A stretch of DNA of 64,000 nucleotides, from NCBI RefSeq assembly GCF_020882245.1, contig NC_083600.1, positions 25,792,001 through 25,856,000 on the forward strand. Direction: 5' to 3'. The translations under genes were made by a program, and so were the position numbers. Each line of letters opens with the position of its first letter. Within the stretch, counting starts at the first letter, position 1. Of this stretch, positions 24,402 to 39,600 are shown in pieces. Source of the DNA: Rhopalosiphum padi (taxonomy: Eukaryota; Arthropoda; Insecta; Hemiptera; Aphididae). The notes under the pieces are model-generated. The model was given only the letters and a program-made list of their open reading frames with translations. It did no database searches and was not told the origin of the DNA.

Positions 24402-24635
24402 ATGTCGTCGGACTCGATCGCCGTCGCCGGGACAGCCACCGACGACATCCGCCACTACAGGCACCACCACCGTCATCATCACCACCATCACCTCCATCAC
24501 CACGGCAAACGACATAAGCGACCACCTCCGCCGCCGTCGTTGCGAAGACCGCCGCCGCCGCCCGAGACTTTTGACTCGGCTGTGGCTGCCACGCGCGACA
24601 CGCCGGACACCGCCGCATACCATCATCCGGTCAAG
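24402..24635 (+). CDS. First coding exon of the His/Pro-rich gene
   Basis: I chose ATG at 24402 because it is the first in-frame ATG in a long GC-rich open frame. The frame itself stays open further upstream without an ATG. The 78 codons run MSSDSIAVAGTATDDI, then a HHHRHHHHHHLHHH block and basic GKRHKR, then two five-proline runs, and end TAAYHHPVK at donor CAAG|GTATGT in phase 0. No signal peptide or membrane segment is visible. Poly-His tracts of this type are seen in nuclear-speckle proteins, but here they prove nothing about location. Antisense ORFs across the exon are composition shadows. Confidence 0.6.
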
Positions 24636-27600
24636 GTATGTAAACCTCTATCACTATACAGGATTAGGATTTATATACTCTTAAAAATATGTCGACATGA
24701 TGGAAAAATGTCAAAAAATAGTATAAAAAAAATTTTGGCCCGCATTTTTGTTACAAGCAAAAAAATAAAATATATGCATTTATAAAGAAAACGTGTAGAT
24801 AATTATAATAATAGTCGATAGACGATCACTGTTTATTAAAATCGAACACTTTTATTGATAAAAAATAAAACTAGTGAAAAATGATAAAAAAAAAAATGGG
24901 GTGAACGACATTTTGTAACCGCGCAACGTTAATAATCGGCACGTATTATAGTGGTAAACCTGTACGAAATCATATTCCCTTCTGATCTTTGGCAACATTT
25001 GCAACCGTGACTATAGAAAAGTAAAATCCCTAAAAAGCTATTTTACGAGTATTTTACCAGTACCGCCAGATCTTTTTTTTTTTACTATGGAGAAAGATCA
25101 ATAGTCCGTCGTTTCCATTACAAATTAATTAAAAGTTGTAAGTTAATTTTGTAGACTCTAAAAACCACACACTTTAGATATATTGTAAATTAAAACCACA
25201 CATATTTAGTATAGGTTAAAACCGCAAAATGTTCTAGAGTTATTCTATCCAAAAACCACACACTTTAAAATTAATTATATAACTTATAAATCTCGAAACA
25301 TTTTTGAAAATTAAAATTGAAATAATGAATGATTGGAAAAATTCAAATAAAAAAATATATGCATAAAACAAATTAATTTAAAATTAATTAATATTAAATT
25401 AATTTTCAGTTTTATTGGGTATTTTTATGGTTTTACTTTATTATTGGAGTGATATATTTGAGGGAAGTCAAACTAGTCAAACCAAAAAAGTATGGGGAAA
25501 ATAAAAAGTTTCGTAAAAAAAACATTACAAATTATATGAATATTTTCAGAATAAAATAAACAGTTTTATCACATTTATATGGTTAACACTTTTTTATATC
25601 AACTCAAGAAAAAACTGAATATTTTATTAGAAATTCCTTTGATAACTATAAATCGAGTAATATGTACGATACAATATTACGTTCTGTTCCAATATTCACA
25701 TTATAATCCAACATAATTCACATCATAACAAGTAATATTTTATAGTTTTAAAAACAGAAAATTGGTGGGTGGCGAAATCAATAGGTATTATTATAAAACT
25801 ATAATACTATACTTATACGTTTTATAGTCTTAAATAACAATAGGTATATAACGCTACGTCCAAAGCAGGAGGGTTAATACTAATAACTCTTTAAGCTTCC
25901 CTGGAATTACGAATTGTTCGTAACATCGTTTTATTTTCCTTTAAAAAAAAAAAAAAAAAAAACTATTTATGGTCCCACGTAGTACGAAAAAATTAAATTA
26001 ATTGATAGTTTTGTTAAAATGTATTAATTAATTCATTTAATGTTAGTAGTTTTATGAAAAACAAATCAAGACCCAAACGTATAGCTGTACGATTTAATGT
26101 ATTAATTACGAGTATACGAGTATAATTATATACTCGTAACATATTATGTTATTAGATGTAGATCTAATTATTAAAATTTTTAAAAGCACTATTTTTTTTA
26201 TTTATTGAGTTAAATATAAATTGGTTTTTAAAATTGTAACAAATGCATTATTATTTATCAAACAATAAGTTCTTATTTTATGGTCAAAAATATATATTAA
26301 TCCACCACTGCCCGTTATATTTGAACACAAAATGTATATATAAAAAAAAAATCACTCAATTTTATAATATTTTATATTGCTGGTAGTAATAATGCTCGAA
26401 AACCGACCTCTAAAAAAATTCAATATTTACCTATATTATTTTTTTTAGTTTCGTGTAGGTAATATATAATAATGCATTAATGTACATTATACATTGTATA
26501 TTTAAATGCGTGTGCCGGAATCGTCGAATAAGGACCGCGTGTCTTCAATAGTAAATCTATTGTTTTCAAATGACGTGCTGTTGTCGCGATCACAATATTA
26601 TACGTGCGTATATTATTATATGTAATGTGATTTATTGCGAATATAAAATTACGCCGAGTCTGTATATTATAATTGTCCACACATGCGCAGATGAGCGTGC
26701 TACATATTCGTACTGAAGTCATATACACCTATATTACTTGGCGTTCATTATAAATGTATTATATAAATATTGTATGTGCCGTGAGGGGAGCATAATAAAT
26801 TTGACCGTTGCGGGAATAGTATGTTATTATGTGTCCGTCTGCAGTGCGCATTTATCCGTCGTGCGACGATAATAAAATGATATGATGTGGCCATCGCTTC
26901 TTTGTTCGTTGCAATAATATAATTTTTGTAAATGTTTGCACCTTTCTACATCATTATCTTCTGATTTCGTCTTAGCGGTTTATTTAAAAATAAGTTTTTG
27001 AGTGTTTGTAAAAATTGTTTAAAATATTTAAGTAAAAAAAATAAATTGTTTTATTATATTATTATTAACAGTTTTAAATGATTTGTTAGATTACATTATT
27101 ATTTATAGTACTCAACTACAACAGTTATTGACTGTATGTTTATTGTTTTATGTTAATGTCATAAAAAAAAACAGAGAATTATAATATAGAATTCATTGAT
27201 TCCGCCAGAACAGGTATATGTACATATCCCAACTGAAAACTAATTATAATGTTTAGTTTTTTTTTTTTAAATTAAAATTTAGTAAAAAACTTGAATATTG
27301 AAATTAAATGCATAATTATTTTATTCTTATTAGACACATATGGCGTTTATTATCTATTGCACCTATATATATATAATATATATATATATGTATTATGTTT
27401 TATGTATAGGGAGATACTGAGCGTTTGATCTTAAACGCGTGTATCAATCCTATTTAAAATTAATCAGAAAATGTTAACCAAAAATACGTACAATTTTATA
27501 TTAATAATTATAATAGAAGATCTCTTATAAATTGTTAAACTATAGTTGGAAAATAAATAAAATTATTTTTATACATGCCCAAATAATTTAAAATATCAAA

Positions 27601-30600
27601 ATGTGAGTAAAACTACGCATTAAAAGAAATATCCATTTAATACCCATATAATATTGTATACACATACAGATACAATTGAATATAAATTCGGCACTATAAG
27701 TTATATCGGACAGGCGTGCATAGGTGGGCACTGTCTGCACATATATTATTATTATATGATGTATGAAGGGTGTATCGTTAAAAATCATTGATTTCGTAGT
27801 TTTTTCGCTCGAATTTTTTTTTTTTTTAGTTATGAAAAAAAACTCCGCATAAAAAATTGATTATTGCATGTCGTATGTATCAATAACGTATGTAAAGCTA
27901 TAATGTAATATATTTATATGCATTATACGGCACTAAATAAAAAAAACTCGGTAAACATTATTTAGTTATGCCGTTAGGTAGGTACTTCTTCAAGTGATAG
28001 TCAGGAAAACGACATCCCGCCGAGGGGAATATAAAATATTATAGGTGCCATCGAACGGATGATGATGTCATCTTAAATTATCTATCGCCCTACATATGTT
28101 TATATTTTTTTTTTTATTCTATATATCTTAACGCGTATTTTATAGTATGGGATAACTGATTAGGTACTGTTATTATTATCATTAATATTATTATTTTGTT
28201 TCAATATGCAGCTTACGCTATGCATTTGTAAAAACAATATACAACATTATTTAATTATATAGGTATTTATGTTATACATTTAAACGTACAATTTAAAATA
28301 TAGAATTGTATGCATATACAACGGAGACTTGAATGCGCATTATCATATTATACACGAGTCCGAAATTCAAAATGTGAACTCCGTAGCTTTATTCGAAGGC
28401 GGTTCTCCAGTAAAAATCAAAAATAGATAATCGCATAAATCGTATTTTACATAATATATATTATCTTACTAAGAGTTAATTTAACATTAATTATTGTAAT
28501 TTTTACAACACTATTTAATATTTCAAATAAAAGTTAGTCTTTCATAATTTGTTTTATTTTTACTGTCAGTATTAAATCATTTATATGTATCATGTCCTTA
28601 TAATCTTATATAAATACAATACATCTGTATTTTATTTAAATTTTTTAACAAATGTTTAATCATTTAACTGACTTTTACAATAAATGTTTTTTTTAACGTG
28701 TTCAAATTGAAAGTTATACATCATTAGCACTCTTCGCATTGAAATGGCTACACTTTTTTACATATATTTTTTCGTCGTTCCCGTATACAATTATATAATC
28801 TATTAGAAATATAAAATACCAATATTATGATATGATATTCAAATTGTCTGAAATTGTATACGGATCTCCCTCACATGTAAGAAATATAAAATCATTCAAA
28901 TATGATGAATATTTTAACTATAGTAGTACATAATAATATAAGGACCACAATTTATCGTACTAAAATTTGTTAACAAAATCAACAACTGTGGTATTGGTAT
29001 ATAATCATGATATTACGCAGGAATTGAAAATTGCAATGCGCTGACACAACGGCACAATAACTATCATAATGATATGTATAAAAATCAAAAATGCGAATAT
29101 TTTGTATTCCGTAACACATATTAAAAATGACAAAAAAAAAAAACTTTAATGCGTACCTAGCTAAATCATAGTACATATCAAATTAATTTTTCCACAGTTT
29201 TACATTCTAAATTCTATAATATTATAGTATAATAATTTAGTGAAATAAATAATAATAATAATATGTTAATATAAGTTGACATACCTAGGTAGGACCTATA
29301 AGTCTGTTATTGCATTTATCATTATCAAGTTGTATAAAATAACTGTGTACCTATAGATATCTAAATTCCTACGCACTAACATTATTTCATGACAAAAAAA
29401 ATTGTTAATGATGAGCATTATTCATTTAAAGTTATTTTATATTTGTATTCATAACAACTTAAACAATTTCTTCATAAAAACACAAAATAATAATAATAAT
29501 AAGAGTTAACAGTGATAAATAATGGCATGTTTATAAATATTTATAATTAATGATACATGCAATAAAATCATCAGGAAACAAACTTAGATAATATCTACAC
29601 ACAACTATAGTAGTACACGTATCTACATGATTAATCCAATCTTTTTAACTTCAAATTTACTTATAAATAAATATGCCTTATTTAATAGAGATAAAATATG
29701 AAAATAAAATATATTTAATTTTTATTAACTTAAATTGTTTATACAAACTAATTTTCAATCACTTTTTCATTTTAAATAAAATAACATGTATGTAAGTATT
29801 TAATGTGATGAGTAAAAATTAGGTCATTTTCTAGTAAAGTCTATCCCATTAGATTATTTGGCTAATTATTATATAACTGCACTATAATATTATGTTAATG
29901 GATTGTATTAAAATCTCAGTTTTATTATTTTTAGATATTTTATATAGTTAATATAGTTAGTTCTTTTACATATATTTCTATGCCTGTGATTAACTATATA
30001 AGTAGCTATTTAAAAACAATTATTGTAAAATAATTTATTAAAAATATGTAACTGACAAAATGTATAATAAAATAAATATTTTACTCGGTTAGGTACCTAT
30101 TATTGGATTTAAATGTTAATAACAGTAATATTATAATATGACATTTATATATAGTATTGTCATGATTAAATATTAATAATATAATGAATAGGTACAATGC
30201 TTACGACAAAAACTAAATAAAGTAAATACAAAAATAAAATAAATTATTAAAATATCAATATTAAAAAATATCATGAAATATACTTTACTTGGTAATATAG
30301 TCTGACAGACCATCTCCGCTTGTTTTTCATATACAATGAAATATTATTGAATTCAAATTTAACACACCCATTAAAATGACCCACTCAACACCTACAACTG
30401 TACAGGAGAACGGTAGACACTTGTCCTAACCCACCTATTTTTGCTTGACATTTTTTAATTTAAAAATAATTGCCCAAATATTCATACAGTTTTAAGACAT
30501 AATATATTTTAAATTAAAAAATAAGTTTGAGGTAGTTACCAAATGAATATACTATTATATACTGGTTGGATGACGTTTGAGACTGTTGAAAGATAATATG

Positions 30601-33600
30601 AAAACAATTTAAGACACACAACTTATTTAAGATAAACAACTTATCTATGTGAGCAAATGTGGTTTTATGGTATATTTTTCTTTAGTTCTCGTAGTTATTT
30701 GCAATAATGACACAAAAGAAGCCCTAAAGTTGTCGATATAATTTTTAAAGTAATCAATTTCCTGTTTTACGTACATTTATTAAATAACTTTGAAATTTCT
30801 AGCCTATAAAACAGTCTACAACAAAAATTATGACGTCGTGAACTATTAAAAAAAAAACCTAAACAATATTTTGTCATAACTCATGTGCTATGCGGTCACA
30901 TAAACTACGCTGTACAATAAAACCTAATGTATGTCTGAAAATACATTCAATACCAATAGATTTTCTAACATTATCATCATAAACAATTAATTATGTATTA
31001 TATATTTAAATTTATATTCATAATATTTATCGTATTGTATAATAACATTTTTTTCGCATTTAAAATTAATTACTAACATAAATATAATATACTGAAACAA
31101 TCAAATAAAAAAAAAAAATTAATATAACCGATCGTGCCTCAGTAGTTATACCCATTTAATTGTTTACTTTTGATATTATAAAATATTTAGTATTCTCTAT
31201 TTCATAGTGACTATAGGTACTGAAACACATTAATTATGTAGATATTATGTACCTACACAAAGATCATCATAGTTAAGATAATTGTTTTCAAAAATTTTTA
31301 CCTGTAAAATTAAAATAAATAATAATAATAGTTACGTTAGATGCAAGAACGCGGGTGCCTAATAGACTTACGGTGAGTAGTATAATTGACTAGGTACTAG
31401 GTAGGTAGTTACCTATACGTTTAAAAATATAAAATATATTAATGATCCGTAAGCGTTCGAAAATACAAACAGGTTTGTTCTGGTTTGTTTATTTATTCTT
31501 ATCCCACGTAAATAATATATTATTGTAATACACATATACATATATGTGTGAACTGTGAACAGAACGTTAGTGACGATCGCTATTCGGTCGTCTTCTGTAA
31601 GTTCGTATTATGTGTCTATAAGTCAATGAGTGTGTAATTATATTATATTTTATTCTATTCTATGCTGTGTAAATCATTAAACGTACTCTTATTCGCGCTA
31701 AGATTTATTTGTTTTGTTAATTGCCATGAACCAGATGACATGTCCGGTGTCCACTGAATCAATGAGATCACGAATAAAACTATGTGTTTGTGTTATGCTA
31801 ATTCGTTGTGTGAATATGCGATTTGCCGTAAGAGAAAAAAACCGTTTCCTTTTAAATAATTGTTATTGTATTGCAGTCGTTGGGTCTCGACGGTCGGAGA
31901 TTATATATTATTTATAAGAGGAAGTCGTACAGGGGCGCGGGGTTTGTAGTCATGTTGTCTTCTTGTGTCCGTGTCTATGTTTATGTCTCTCTCTACTCTC
32001 TATATCTCTGTCATTCAAAAAAAAATTGTATGGTAAATAATTATATTATACGTATATAATCGTAAATATTCTACATTCAAATAATTTAACTCCACGCTGA
32101 AGTCATTTAAATTAGTATATATCTGTATACTGCAGTATATATATAATATAACTGTTTTATTATTTTTTTTTTTTTTACTCATTTAAACATTTTTAACTGA
32201 CATTTAATGGATTTTGAATTTGTATGAGATTTTGTTTTTAAAATATGTGCTTTTAGAAAAAACATTGTATTTTTGTATTATTTTTATTAAAATTAGGTAC
32301 CTTACCATGACACTAAATATTTCAATAATGAGAGGAATCGAAATTCTAAATTTTAAAACGACGTTCAAAAGTATTCTCGATGATATTATAATTTATACTT
32401 ACTATAGTAGTTTCAATAGTAGCATAAGTCACTCATGGTTCTACGAGGGGTCGTTGTCGATCAATTTCCTAGCAACACAATCTATTTAGTATTCCGTTCA
32501 TTTTATTATGTATATTAAGCCGTTTTAATCGTCTCATATTAATAGTTCGTCAACTATACATAATATTATACTTATAATTCTTATCTTTTTTTTAAAAAAT
32601 GAACGTCAGCGCAACATGTATATTATACCGTCCCCATCTACAAAATATACCTATTATTAAAATTTCGATAAAATTCCATCAATAATCCAAGTAAGCTTTT
32701 TTCTTATTATAATATTATAATTTGTAATATGATAATATCACGACCGATGAAGCGAATATAATTACCTGCATGGCTGCATGTGTATCACTGCGTGTACTCA
32801 TATATCATATTTATATGCCTTATAATTTACCAATCATATTATTATACATAATACAATAGCACTCTATACTGCATCACAATATACAAACAGTCTTCCCATT
32901 ACAGGAGTATAGGGATGCAGGAAGTTGCAGCGGATAGACCAATACACAACATGCTTAATGTGTGTTGTGATACTAAATATGAACGCTATATATGAGGAAT
33001 AATGGTGCCAAATAGACGATTTTTAGCCATACGAATCGAACCAAATTAATTTTGTTAAAATCACAATTGTTTACCTAATTGTTTTTTTTAATAATTTTTC
33101 TCTGTTGTTAGAGGAACGACGGATAAATTCAAAAAATCGCTCTTCTAAAATACCTACCAATAATATACGAAGTTTATAATCAATATTTTATAAGAGCTAT
33201 TACGAGATTTTCTAGTTTCTACTACCATAACAATTATTGTACGTGGACTGGAGCGCATTGATGAATACAAGAATAACGCGTGAGACATAACGTCATAAGT
33301 GTGCAATCACGGTACAGTGCTCTTAGTAAAATAAATTGTAAACTTGTAACCTATAACCTTGCGCCTCTAATATATACGAGTACATATATAAAATAATGTG
33401 AATGTTTAAATTTCATCAAGCAAGTGGATTCAAAACGAGACAGTGTACTATAATAATTATTTTTTTAATTTTATCGACATCGATCGATTATCATATGCAA
33501 TAATAATAATAACTCTCATAGATTAATCATACACTATTATACAAGCTATAATTTATTGCCCGTAAGCAAACAGTAAAAAACGAAAACAATCGCATTATCG

Positions 33601-36600
33601 TTTATCCTTTACACTACATGGCATAATGAGTTTATGCGTGTATATAAACTGTAAATTATAATTTCTACATGCTCTAGTTATAAAAACAAACTTTATTAGT
33701 ATTATTTTCAATCTATATACTATAATAATATATTATAGGTATATGATATAATATATATATTTTGTATTAATATTTTTTTGAATAAATTTGGATCGACAAC
33801 TATTTCATTTTCATTACACATTTATCCATTTTCATAAAATATTATTATAAATAAATAATGGCTTTTTATACCGTTTTGCATAATTTTGTGCTACGTTTTA
33901 TACTCTTTTAAATAATAAATTAAGATTAGAATCACCGAATTTTATAATGACGTTAAATTTGTTTTATTTGTTGAGGTTATTTCTACGAGCATTTTTAACT
34001 AGTACCAATCTATCAAATTAAGTATATTACTATAATATTAGATTAAATACAATTTAATATTATATAAGCCACGTAGTAAATATTTTTAAAGTAAACACAT
34101 ATTTTCTAATAAAATGTTTATACTTTAGAATTCTGTCTATTGTACATTATTACAATATTATTGTAGATATTATGTCTAGAATTGTACGCACGATAATATT
34201 CCTTATAATATTATTATATTATTCTATGGTAACAGAACATAAATATAATATCTTTTGTGGTCATATTCGATTGGTTCGCGAATATTTTCTTCCAACATTA
34301 TCTGCGGTCGTATTTGATATTAAAATATATTAAGTAGACGATGACCGAGAAATAGATTAATAAAACATACCTATTAATAGTTTATATAATTTATTTATGA
34401 CGTAACGTATCGCCGGTACTAGTATAATGCGTTATTGCCATTGGCCAAATCAAATAACAAGTTATAATTTATAATAAAAGACTGAACCGACCACGCATTG
34501 GTATTATTCTATACACGTATATTATAATAAAATAATAATAATAACAATATATTATACTCGCTATTCAATGTAATATCTGGCCCATCGTCAATAAACGCTG
34601 ACATTACGATGTGTATAAACTGCACGTGTATACATCAGCATGCTTTTTCTAGTAGACGATATTCAAATTTATCTATCACTCATAAAACCAGTTCATAATC
34701 AATCGTTATAATTGTTTTTGTGTACGTATTATATTGATATATCTAGATAATTAGTATTAGTTGTCACTATAAAGTGTATACATTCAGAAAATTCTACGAA
34801 TGATCTACAACAATCTAACGTAAAAATTAACATTAAAATAAATTATGCATTATATAGTATCGTTACTAACAAATGCAGTAACAAATATTAAACATAAAAA
34901 CAACTTAGATGTTTGTTACGTAAAACTAAATGTTTTTTTTTTGTTATTATTATTTCCAAAGCACCCGTCATAGATGTTTAAAGTCATTCCTAAGAAAAAA
35001 TATTATTTTTAAGTTTTTTTTTTTGTATAATTTATTTATATAAAAGCTCACTGGGACGCGTGCATATGAAAAATGTAACTAAATATAAAATGTATGAAAA
35101 AAATGAACATTAATAGTACAATCAAATATAAACTTACAACGATTTCATAATAATTTATATGCAGGTATAAAATGTTTTTTTTTATATACATAATTTTTTA
35201 AATCTGTTACAATATGAAAAATAAGCTTGATTAATATTTAATATACAAATAAATCAGCACAAGAATAACGGCTTGAAATACCTTCCTATCCATTGGAAAT
35301 ATTTCGTCGGGATAAAAAAAGTATAATTTGTAGGTGCCGTTGCAGTTTTTCAAGTAACAATTTGATTTATCAAATTATTATTTCTGTTTGATTTAATTTT
35401 ATAATAATATAATTATAACATTAAAACAGCTTGAGTAAGTCCCTACTCAAAGTTATTTAAATTTAAAATACATAAAATATATTATATATTTACTAATGCT
35501 AAAATACATGTAGGTACCTACCTATAAAGTTGCGTTATTGGTTATTATATTGCATGAACACAACACATTCATGTGGCATGTGTAAAATATTATTAATTAA
35601 TATATGTTTTTTGTACGCATACAATTCGTGGAAGGTTGGTAACGGATCAATTTATTTTTAATTTTATAAGTGCATATAATAAACAGTTCAGGTTCCAAAC
35701 GATTTTTTTCGTCGGTCGGTACGCGAAAAAACTCGTTTTTATCGATAATGTGCACGCATGCCACGTGGACATCCAGAGCGAGTGAAAAAAATTGTAAATT
35801 GTAATTTTTTTTTTCAAACCTAGTAATTAAATTACATTAAAGTAATTTTAAAGTATTAAGTTAATTTCAAATTTTAAACATAGGTTGTTTTTAACTCAAC
35901 TTAGAAAAATGCATGATTGGCATATATATGCGAACCATCATGTGGATATTGACATATATTCTACCAATTTTGACTGAATCATGAAAAATTAATTTACCAA
36001 TTCTATATGAATTATCTAAATATGTAAAGTGTTTAAATATATATTATTATATATACATAAATACAATATACATTTTAACTACTAGTTAGCTTATAATACA
36101 AAATTAAGAACAATTTTTTTTTTACTTCAGAGATAAACACAAATGCCAAAGTGTATTTTTGTCGGCATCGAAAATATAAGTATATCATAACCTCGTTTTG
36201 CCGATTGCTCGAAAACATCATTCCACTAAAAGGCGTATTTGCATCATTGGTGATAGTTAGATTTATAATAACATTAAAATATCAGCAATCCTGTATTATT
36301 ATAAGATACTATATACAGTTATACACAATTCACAAAATGTAAACTGATAAATAAATAATTGATAGCGTATGAAAAATTGAAAACTATTGACTCCAACGGT
36401 CTGGGGCCCCCTAGCGGTTGAACAACATATTATAATAATATAATAGCTGTATTTCGTTGTTACTCTGTAGTCTGTACAATGTAAATTATAATAATAAATA
36501 ACATATAAGTAGGTACGTTGCACATTCTTGCGCATACTGTCATCCTTGGTATTATTTTATCAATAAATCGTCTAGAAAAAAACAGCAAAAAAAAATTATG

Positions 36601-39600
36601 GCTTCTGTAGTGGTTTGTAGTTTATTTGGAAAAAAACGTGCAATAAGTAATAACAATACTTGATTTACATATTATGTCAAAATAACTTGAACCACCAAAA
36701 ATTTAATTTTGTTTTATTTTTATTTAAACGTTACCCCTATAACGAATAATAAAGTATCATTTGCAACATAGAAGCACATAATTTGTTTTGATGTTTACTT
36801 ACATATAAATAATGAATTTCAAAACCGCCCGGAGAAATCATAAAACATTTTTTTCTAAAATAATAGTGGCATACTGGCACGTGTTATAAGTTGTCCTAGC
36901 GCCTCATTTATTCTTTCAATAAGTATACAATATACAATATACATGCGCGACAGAGGCATATTTAGGGGGGCGAAGGAAGGGGCAATCGCCCAGAAGGCCA
37001 AATTGTAATTATTTTAAAGTGGCACCGCGCCAGAAGTTAAATTTTTAGAGTTTAAGTTTTTTTAGGGGAAAAAATGGCGCCAAAATCTTAAATATGCCTC
37101 TGATGCGCGAAGAACCTAAAATCAAATAATAATGTCATAAAATAACAATAGATAGAATACAAGCATAATACGTAATAAATAATAATATAAAACCTGTTTC
37201 GATAAACTTTATAGCACTATATAATAGTAATAATTAATAAAAAGTAATGTACTAATGTAGTATGTAAATATATGTAAATATTATAGAAGCGTTCTCAAAT
37301 CTTTTTTTTTTGTCTATTTTATTTCTTGTAAATTGTTTTGACATACAGCATAGAATATAGACACTTCAATAAATGTAAAAACAAATTAATTGATAATAAA
37401 AAAAAAATAGACTATAGACACGATAATACTATAAGTAAGTTAAGACGTTTTGCAATGTGTTCCGATTCGTACTGAGTGGTAGTCGTGTGGGCGATAACAG
37501 TAAATAATAAGATATATCGTGTTATTAATATCATTATGCAAACGGAAAACACGCGCTATAGATGGCTGATAGACAACCCAAAACAAAAAAACCTATCCGT
37601 CGACAGTGCCGTTTTCTGCGAAAATATATATTTATTTTTTTTTTGATATTCACAAATCGGTTTCTCACGACGTATGTAAAATTTTCAGTAGATAATAATA
37701 TGTATATATTATGTAACGTAAAAATATACATCACAAGCTAAATTGAAAGATTTCTTAATTATTAGTCCATTTTATTGTATTGTGGTCCAATCCACACAAA
37801 TATTTACAATACAAATATGACAAACATCTCAACTTCAATTGATTGAATAAATTATGAATAAATTATAATTTATACGTGTTCAATATTTATATCGGTATTC
37901 ATTATATAACTTTATACTTGGTCAAAACAACGAAAAGTTTGCGAAGTTTACATTTAACAGAGTTTGAGAAGGGGTAAATCCATGAGCATTTAATTTGTCA
38001 CGGACCACGGACGTGCAGGATCAGCTATAATAGAATAAGAAATGAAAATGTGAATTTTTAATTTTTTAATTAAAATAAACATGATGTAAATGGTTAAAAA
38101 CCCTGGAATTAGTTTTACTTAAAATCTTTATATGTGTTATCAATGGCTAATGATGAAAATATCAAACGATCAACATGCTGTTACGTTGTGTAATATGTAA
38201 TACACTAATACGTGTATAGTACCTATATATACATTATACAACTTTATCCGTACCGTGCACCCATACCGTACGTCAGAGTTATTGCAGTAGTGTTATATCG
38301 TAATATATTACTTATAACACAAAACAATACGAAATTCGATCCGAACGAAAAAAAAATGACAACGGTTTAAACCCGTTTTTAGACATACCGTCTGAAATTA
38401 TTTCGAACGGGTTAATAATGCTGTGCCCTAAATCGTTGTTAAAAAAAAAAAAAAAAACCACTGCATACAAACTAACGATTTTCGAGTATTTCGACGCAGG
38501 TGATTTGACGTGGCGATTTACAGATAACATATTATTACAGGAAATATTATCTATTATGACCGACGTGTAAGGTTAAACTAATCGATTTCTTTGTTACAGT
38601 ACTAATCGTATAAAATCTCTTTGAGAAATAGTATATTAAAATATTATTTTTTATACAAGTTTTCAAAAAATAATTAACAGGTATGTATTGCTCGTACCTA
38701 CATGTTTAAAAAAAAATAATTTGAATGCTTAATAATGAAAAACGAGAACATTATGTAACTAGACATTTTCAAACATGCACTCATAGCGATAATATGTAAA
38801 TTAACAATAATCAATCAATAGCTTTTTGTCCTGTACGTGTATATTTTATTGTGTGTGAAGTAAATAAAATAAATGTATTAACTAATAATCATTACAATAA
38901 CTGACTACTTATTAAATAAGTAGTTTAAATGTTAATAACTATTACAGTAGAAGTTAGTCATAATTGCTATTGATACATAATATGTATCATTATATTATAA
39001 TAACGCTATTTTAAAAATATATAATAATAATTAATGTCAAAAGTATGTATTTGTGAATTAATCAGTTTGTTATATTATTCTTAAGTCAAAATATCTTCTA
39101 TTCTATGTTCATTTATTATATGTATATATATGTACATTTTTTAAATAATTTATACAATCAATTGTTAAATTGCCAAAAAAAAAAACTTAATCAATGAGTT
39201 AGATGACTGTCTGGAAAACTTTATAATAAAAATAATAAAAAGTCAAAATTTCGTATACTGTAGATTACTTTTGAGTCATATACTAAATCGTTAACATTAC
39301 TACGTTCGCATAATGGCCAGCAATATAGGAATCTGATTACTCTTAAATTCTGAATAGTGTCTTTTTATCGAGATTATATTTTATATTACGTATATATATA
39401 AAATATATAGATCACATGTAATATAATACAACTGTCGGGCTGATTTAATAAGGTATATAACCACTTACCAAGCATCCAAAGTTAGGTAGAACAAAAAATA
39501 GATTTGTGATCCTGGTGTAGATATGTATAAAAAACAAACTTAATTTTATTGTGCTTTGTGCTCCAATATAAACTATGACGAATTTTCTTAGTTTGTCATG

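Noticed and set aside
24246..24785. Longer version of the His/Pro-rich exon starting upstream and running past the donor
   Set aside because: It starts at TTG, not ATG, and its end is intron read-through after GTATGT.
31714..32059. Overlapping plus-strand ORFs
   Set aside because: They have AT-driven composition with no domain features and no phase link to the neighbouring exons.
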